This document shows, piece after piece, positions 61,716 through 64,000 of a stretch of 64,000 nucleotides of DNA. Position numbers and translations under genes: made by a program. The notes under the pieces are model-generated. The model made no database searches. It was not told the origin of the DNA and saw only the letters and a program-made list of their open reading frames with translations. Numbering within the stretch: the first letter of the stretch is position 1; each line of letters begins with the position of its first letter. Source of the stretch: Paenibacillus beijingensis (lineage in GTDB: Bacteria; Bacillota; Bacilli; Paenibacillales; Paenibacillaceae); assembly GCF_000961095.1 (NCBI RefSeq), contig NZ_CP011058.1, positions 1,703,001-1,767,000 of the forward strand, given 5' to 3'.

Positions 61716-62012
61716 CACTCCGAAAAAAGGATGTATTTTGTTGCTTAGGTTGCTTAACATTTAATCCGACAAATGGTTTATTCCGTTTGTCTTTCAGTAT
61801 AGGCCGATTGCCGCACGTTTGGCAACCGCTTCCCTATGAACCGCTTGCATCCATGCAAGTACATCGTGTGCAATTTTTTCCGGCGCGAGTCGGGAGCTGT
61901 CATGACGCAGTCTGTTACTCGATACGATCGGGCGAATACACAGGGGTGCTGAATCTGAAACCTTACCGCAGCAATGGCACGTTCCGCCGGCCGCATCATC
62001 TTAAGCACCTGC
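61716..62012. other. Intergenic stretch without a supported gene
   Basis: About 300 bases between the terminator and the next stop codon. A 88-codon open frame (61778-62044, minus) overlaps the next gene and has no ribosome site or recognisable content. Confidence 0.5.
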
Positions 62013-62588
62013 TTATCCGCGCGAGTCCGGTTCCTGCAAATCAATGATTACGGCATGCTCCGCTCCGATGCCAAAGCGCTCCAGCAGACCGTGCAGTGAA
62101 AAATGGGGCCCGGGATCGGATCCAGGGTCAGTTTGGGCCTGACCAGCGTCGGCTGGATTCGGTTGGGCCGGATCAGTGTCGGCCGGATCCGGTTGGGCCG
62201 AATGAGCTGCGGCATCATCCGCCCCGGCAGCGCTCTGAAACGGCTCCTTACCGACTTGCGGGTTATCCTTTTCCTCTGTAAATAAGTTCTCCACCGGCTC
62301 GTAGTCCGTAAACAGCTTAACTCCATCCCCAAGGCGGGAAGCGATAGCGGCTGTATCGTCGACCGAACCCAGGTCCACCACGGTAATGTTCATGTTCGTA
62401 CCCATGAAAAATGAAAAAAGCTGCAGCTTCCGCACATCGCCTTCCAGCCTCGATTGATTATTTTTCGTCACAAATACATAATGTTTATCCGCCTGCCGCG
62501 GGCGACGTTCCGAGATCTTGCAAGTCAAATGAACAGCTGCGGCAACAAGCGCATAGCAGCCCAGCACTCCCGCCAAAATAACCCACAT
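62013..62588 (-). CDS. Predicted membrane-anchored protein with Pro/Asp/Ala repeats, unknown function
   Basis: A 191-residue protein from ATG 62588, which follows AGAGGTGGCGGGAA; the frame is open further up to 62717, but that part is basic and repeat-derived. One N-terminal helix (MWVILAGVLGCYALVAAAVHL), then a compact domain (about 25-95, KHYVFVTKNNQSRLEGDVRKLQLFSFFMGTNMNITVVDLGSVDD) and a Pro/Asp/Ala linker made of 10-residue repeats (QPDPADTDPA, QPNPADAGQA), ending in a short conserved-looking tail with HAVIIDLQE. The folded part resembles small proteins in which a strand-helix unit senses or binds a partner, but no family was recognised. It lies between comFA and degU. Confidence 0.6.
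   Translation of the reverse strand: MWVILAGVLGCYALVAAAVHLTCKISERRPRQADKHYVFVTKNNQSRLEGDVRKLQLFSFFMGTNMNITVVDLGSVDDTAAIASRLGDGVKLFTDYEPVENLFTEEKDNPQVGKEPFQSAAGADDAAAHSAQPDPADTDPAQPNPADAGQAQTDPGSDPGPHFSLHGLLERFGIGAEHAVIIDLQEPDSRG
62131..62205. repeat. In-frame 30-bp tandem repeat, 2.5 units
   Basis: gtttgggcctgaccagcgtc (and 10 more bases), then ggttgggccggatcagtgtc (and 10 more), then a half unit starting ggttgggccg. It encodes the 10-residue Pro/Asp/Ala repeats and is a likely length-variable site. Confidence 0.85.
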
Positions 62589-63145
62589 TTCCCGCCACCT
62601 CTTTTCTAAAGCAATCTTCTTTGAGAGATCTTTTTGGCGTGATCTTCTTGGTGTGATCTTCTTATTCAGACCTTCTTTGAGAGGTCTTCTTGAAGATGTT
62701 TCACCATGTCTTTGCATCGTTTCGTATGCGACAATATATGCCGGGTGAGGGCGGCGGGTTCCGTGCCGGGGCGGACAACCGTGCCGAACGAAAACAAAAA
62801 ACGCAAGATAGGCAGCTGCCTCCTCCTATATCTCTTAAAGCGGTTGAATTGTTTTATGGCGAATTCAGCTGCTATCATGAACACTGGGAGAAGTATGATG
62901 AGGAGAAAATGTCCGGTTAACACGTGATCATTGAACTGAATCTCTCTCGTGATGGTGAGGTACCCGGAGAGGTTCGTTTCGCGTCGAAATATCAGAAAAC
63001 CGTTCTTATGGCTTACGAACCAAGTCATCGTTAAGATCCCCCCAACGTTAGAGGTTGGCCAACCCCCCATAGCCATAACAAAAACGAGGCGAAAGACCCG
63101 CTCCCGCCCCGAAAATTAATAAATTCTATACTGTCAAAAATGTCA
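62589..63145. other. Intergenic stretch with degenerate short repeats
   Basis: The first 110 bases contain repeated gatcttctt/gaccttctt-type units (62605-62700). An open frame on the minus strand (62666-63076) has one hydrophobic segment but no ribosome site, so it is not called. Nothing else was recognised. Confidence 0.5.
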
Positions 63146-63146
63146 A

Positions 63147-63176
63147 AAAAACCGCGGAAAAACTCCGCGGGTTTGC
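63147..63176 (-). terminator. Intrinsic terminator of degU
   Basis: On the minus strand aacccgcggagtttttccgcggtttttttga: stem of 9 pairs, T7, 72 bases past the degU stop. Confidence 0.92.
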
Positions 63177-63247
63177 TGAATCGACTTTAAACCGATCTGT
63201 TATGAAATCTCGTTATAAAAACGTTATGAAACAGGGAGCACCTGCTC

Positions 63248-63982
63248 CTACAACGTCACCCAGCCGTATTTGATCGAGTTGATGACTGCCTGGGTGCGGT
63301 CGTCGACCTCCATTTTTTGCAGGATGCTCGATACGTGGTTTTTGACCGTTTTTTCGCTGATAAAAAGGAACTCGCCGATCATTTTGTTGCTTTTGCCTTC
63401 GGCCATGAGGCGCAGTACTTCCGCTTCGCGGCGCGTAAGCGGATTGTTGTCCCCGGCTACGAATTTGACGCCGGTTTCGCGGCTTGCCGCCGCCCCGGAC
63501 ACGCTGCCCATCTCATCGAGATAAGTCATTCGGCGCAGCTGATTGATCAGCTTGCCCGTCACCTTCGGATGAATGTAGGCATGTCCCGCCACAACCGATC
63601 GAATCGCGTTCACGAGCGATTCCGCTTCCATATCTTTCAGCAGATAGCCGTTGGCGCCTTTGCGCAGCGTTTCGAACACATAGCTTTCATCATCATGAAG
63701 GGAGAGGATGATCACTTTGATTTGCGGAAACAGGTCGCGCAGCCGCTCGGTCGCCACGACGCCATTTTCAACAGGCATATTAATATCCATCAGTACGACT
63801 TCAGGCTGAATGTGATTGCAGAACTCGAGTACTTGTATCCCGTCGCCGCATTCTCCAATTACTTCCAGATCTTCTTCCATATTGAGAATACGTTTAAGCC
63901 CTTCCCGAAAAAGCTGGTGATCGTCGGCAATCAACAATTTGATTGTTCGTTTGCCGCCCGTTGCTTTCAGGTCCATCGTCAT
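63248..63982 (-). CDS. degU: Response regulator DegU
   Basis: A 244-residue NarL-type regulator: receiver domain (residues 13-135) with Asp20-Asp21, phospho-acceptor Asp66 in VLMDINMP and Lys near 116 in GYLLKDM; LuxR-type HTH (about 175-240: LTRREAEVLRLMAEGKSNKMIGEFLFISEKTVKNHVSSIL, shown to mark the four helices). It controls competence, motility and exoenzymes in Bacillus. The ATG at 63982 follows AAAGGGGTAGC. The sensor kinase gene degS is expected just beyond the right edge. Linker residues 140-170 are longer than in B. subtilis. Confidence 0.95.
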   Translation of the reverse strand: MTMDLKATGGKRTIKLLIADDHQLFREGLKRILNMEEDLEVIGECGDGIQVLEFCNHIQPEVVLMDINMPVENGVVATERLRDLFPQIKVIILSLHDDESYVFETLRKGANGYLLKDMEAESLVNAIRSVVAGHAYIHPKVTGKLINQLRRMTYLDEMGSVSGAAASRETGVKFVAGDNNPLTRREAEVLRLMAEGKSNKMIGEFLFISEKTVKNHVSSILQKMEVDDRTQAVINSIKYGWVTL

Positions 63983-64000
63983 GCTACCCCTTTCTTGGAT

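Noticed and set aside
62666..63076. A 136-codon minus-strand frame with one hydrophobic stretch
   Set aside because: No ribosome site before its ATG codons, overlaps the repeat region, and no recognisable family; composition looks like non-coding DNA.

Overview
This window looks like part of the chromosome of a spore-former-type Bacillota, most likely Paenibacillaceae (Paenibacillus, Cohnella or a relative). The basis is gene order. On the minus strand, degU, the comF genes, yvyF, flgM, flgN, flgK, flgL, yviE, fliW, csrA, hag, flaG, fliD, fliS, fliT, hpf, secA, prfB, a YitT-family gene, ftsE, ftsX, ctpB and minJ run in nearly the order known from Bacillus subtilis. The genome is moderately GC-rich, Shine-Dalgarno sites are strong (AGGAGG), and sigma-D promoters match the Bacillus consensus.

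Layout. 0-3.9 kb (plus strand): a pyrimidine/cytosine-type catabolic or salvage cluster with two CodA-like deaminases, an NMT1-type lipoprotein binding protein and a WrbA-like flavoprotein. 3.9-4.45 kb: a repeat-rich intergenic stretch. 4.4-12.2 kb: single metabolic and stress genes (aldo/keto reductase, aldose epimerase, SDR, cold-shock protein, VanY-like carboxypeptidase, hydrolase, membrane-anchored PrsA-like foldase). 12.3-19.6 kb (minus): a CLC-F type fluoride antiporter, then minJ, ctpB, an EnvC/PcsB-like hydrolase and ftsX-ftsE. 20-21.4 kb: an acyltransferase. 21.6-28.2 kb (minus): a six-gene sulfur/cysteine operon encoding a family 2A (SrpI-like) encapsulin shell, its N-terminally extended cysteine desulfurase cargo, a MoaD/CysO-like-E1-rhodanese fusion, a JAMM (M67) protease, a cysteine synthase and a serine acetyltransferase. 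28.4-37.3 kb (minus): the full arginine cluster argCJBDFGH without carAB. 37.5-43.8 kb: YitT family, prfB with programmed frameshift, secA, hpf and a second csp. 43.9-57.9 kb: the late flagellar genes with three glycosyltransferase genes between them. 58-61.7 kb: comFC and comFA. Then an unknown anchored protein and degU (63.2-64 kb).

The most notable system is the sulfur operon. An encapsulin nanocompartment that should hold a sulfur-mobilising desulfurase is encoded next to a protein-thiocarboxylate cysteine pathway (carrier, activating enzyme, rhodanese, synthase, JAMM protease), and the carrier domain is fused so that its diglycine is internal. A consensus sigma-A promoter and a palindrome precede the operon, and a terminator-like hairpin separates the acetyltransferase from the rest.

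Regulatory DNA that could be read directly includes three sigma-D promoters (hag, flaG-fliD, flgM), a CsrA-type GGA hairpin in the hag leader, the prfB recoding site, several consensus sigma-A promoters and many intrinsic terminators. No tRNA, rRNA, CRISPR array, transposase or integrase was recognised. Both window ends cut into transcription units: the first gene lacks its 5' end, and degU lies at the right edge, where degS would normally be upstream.
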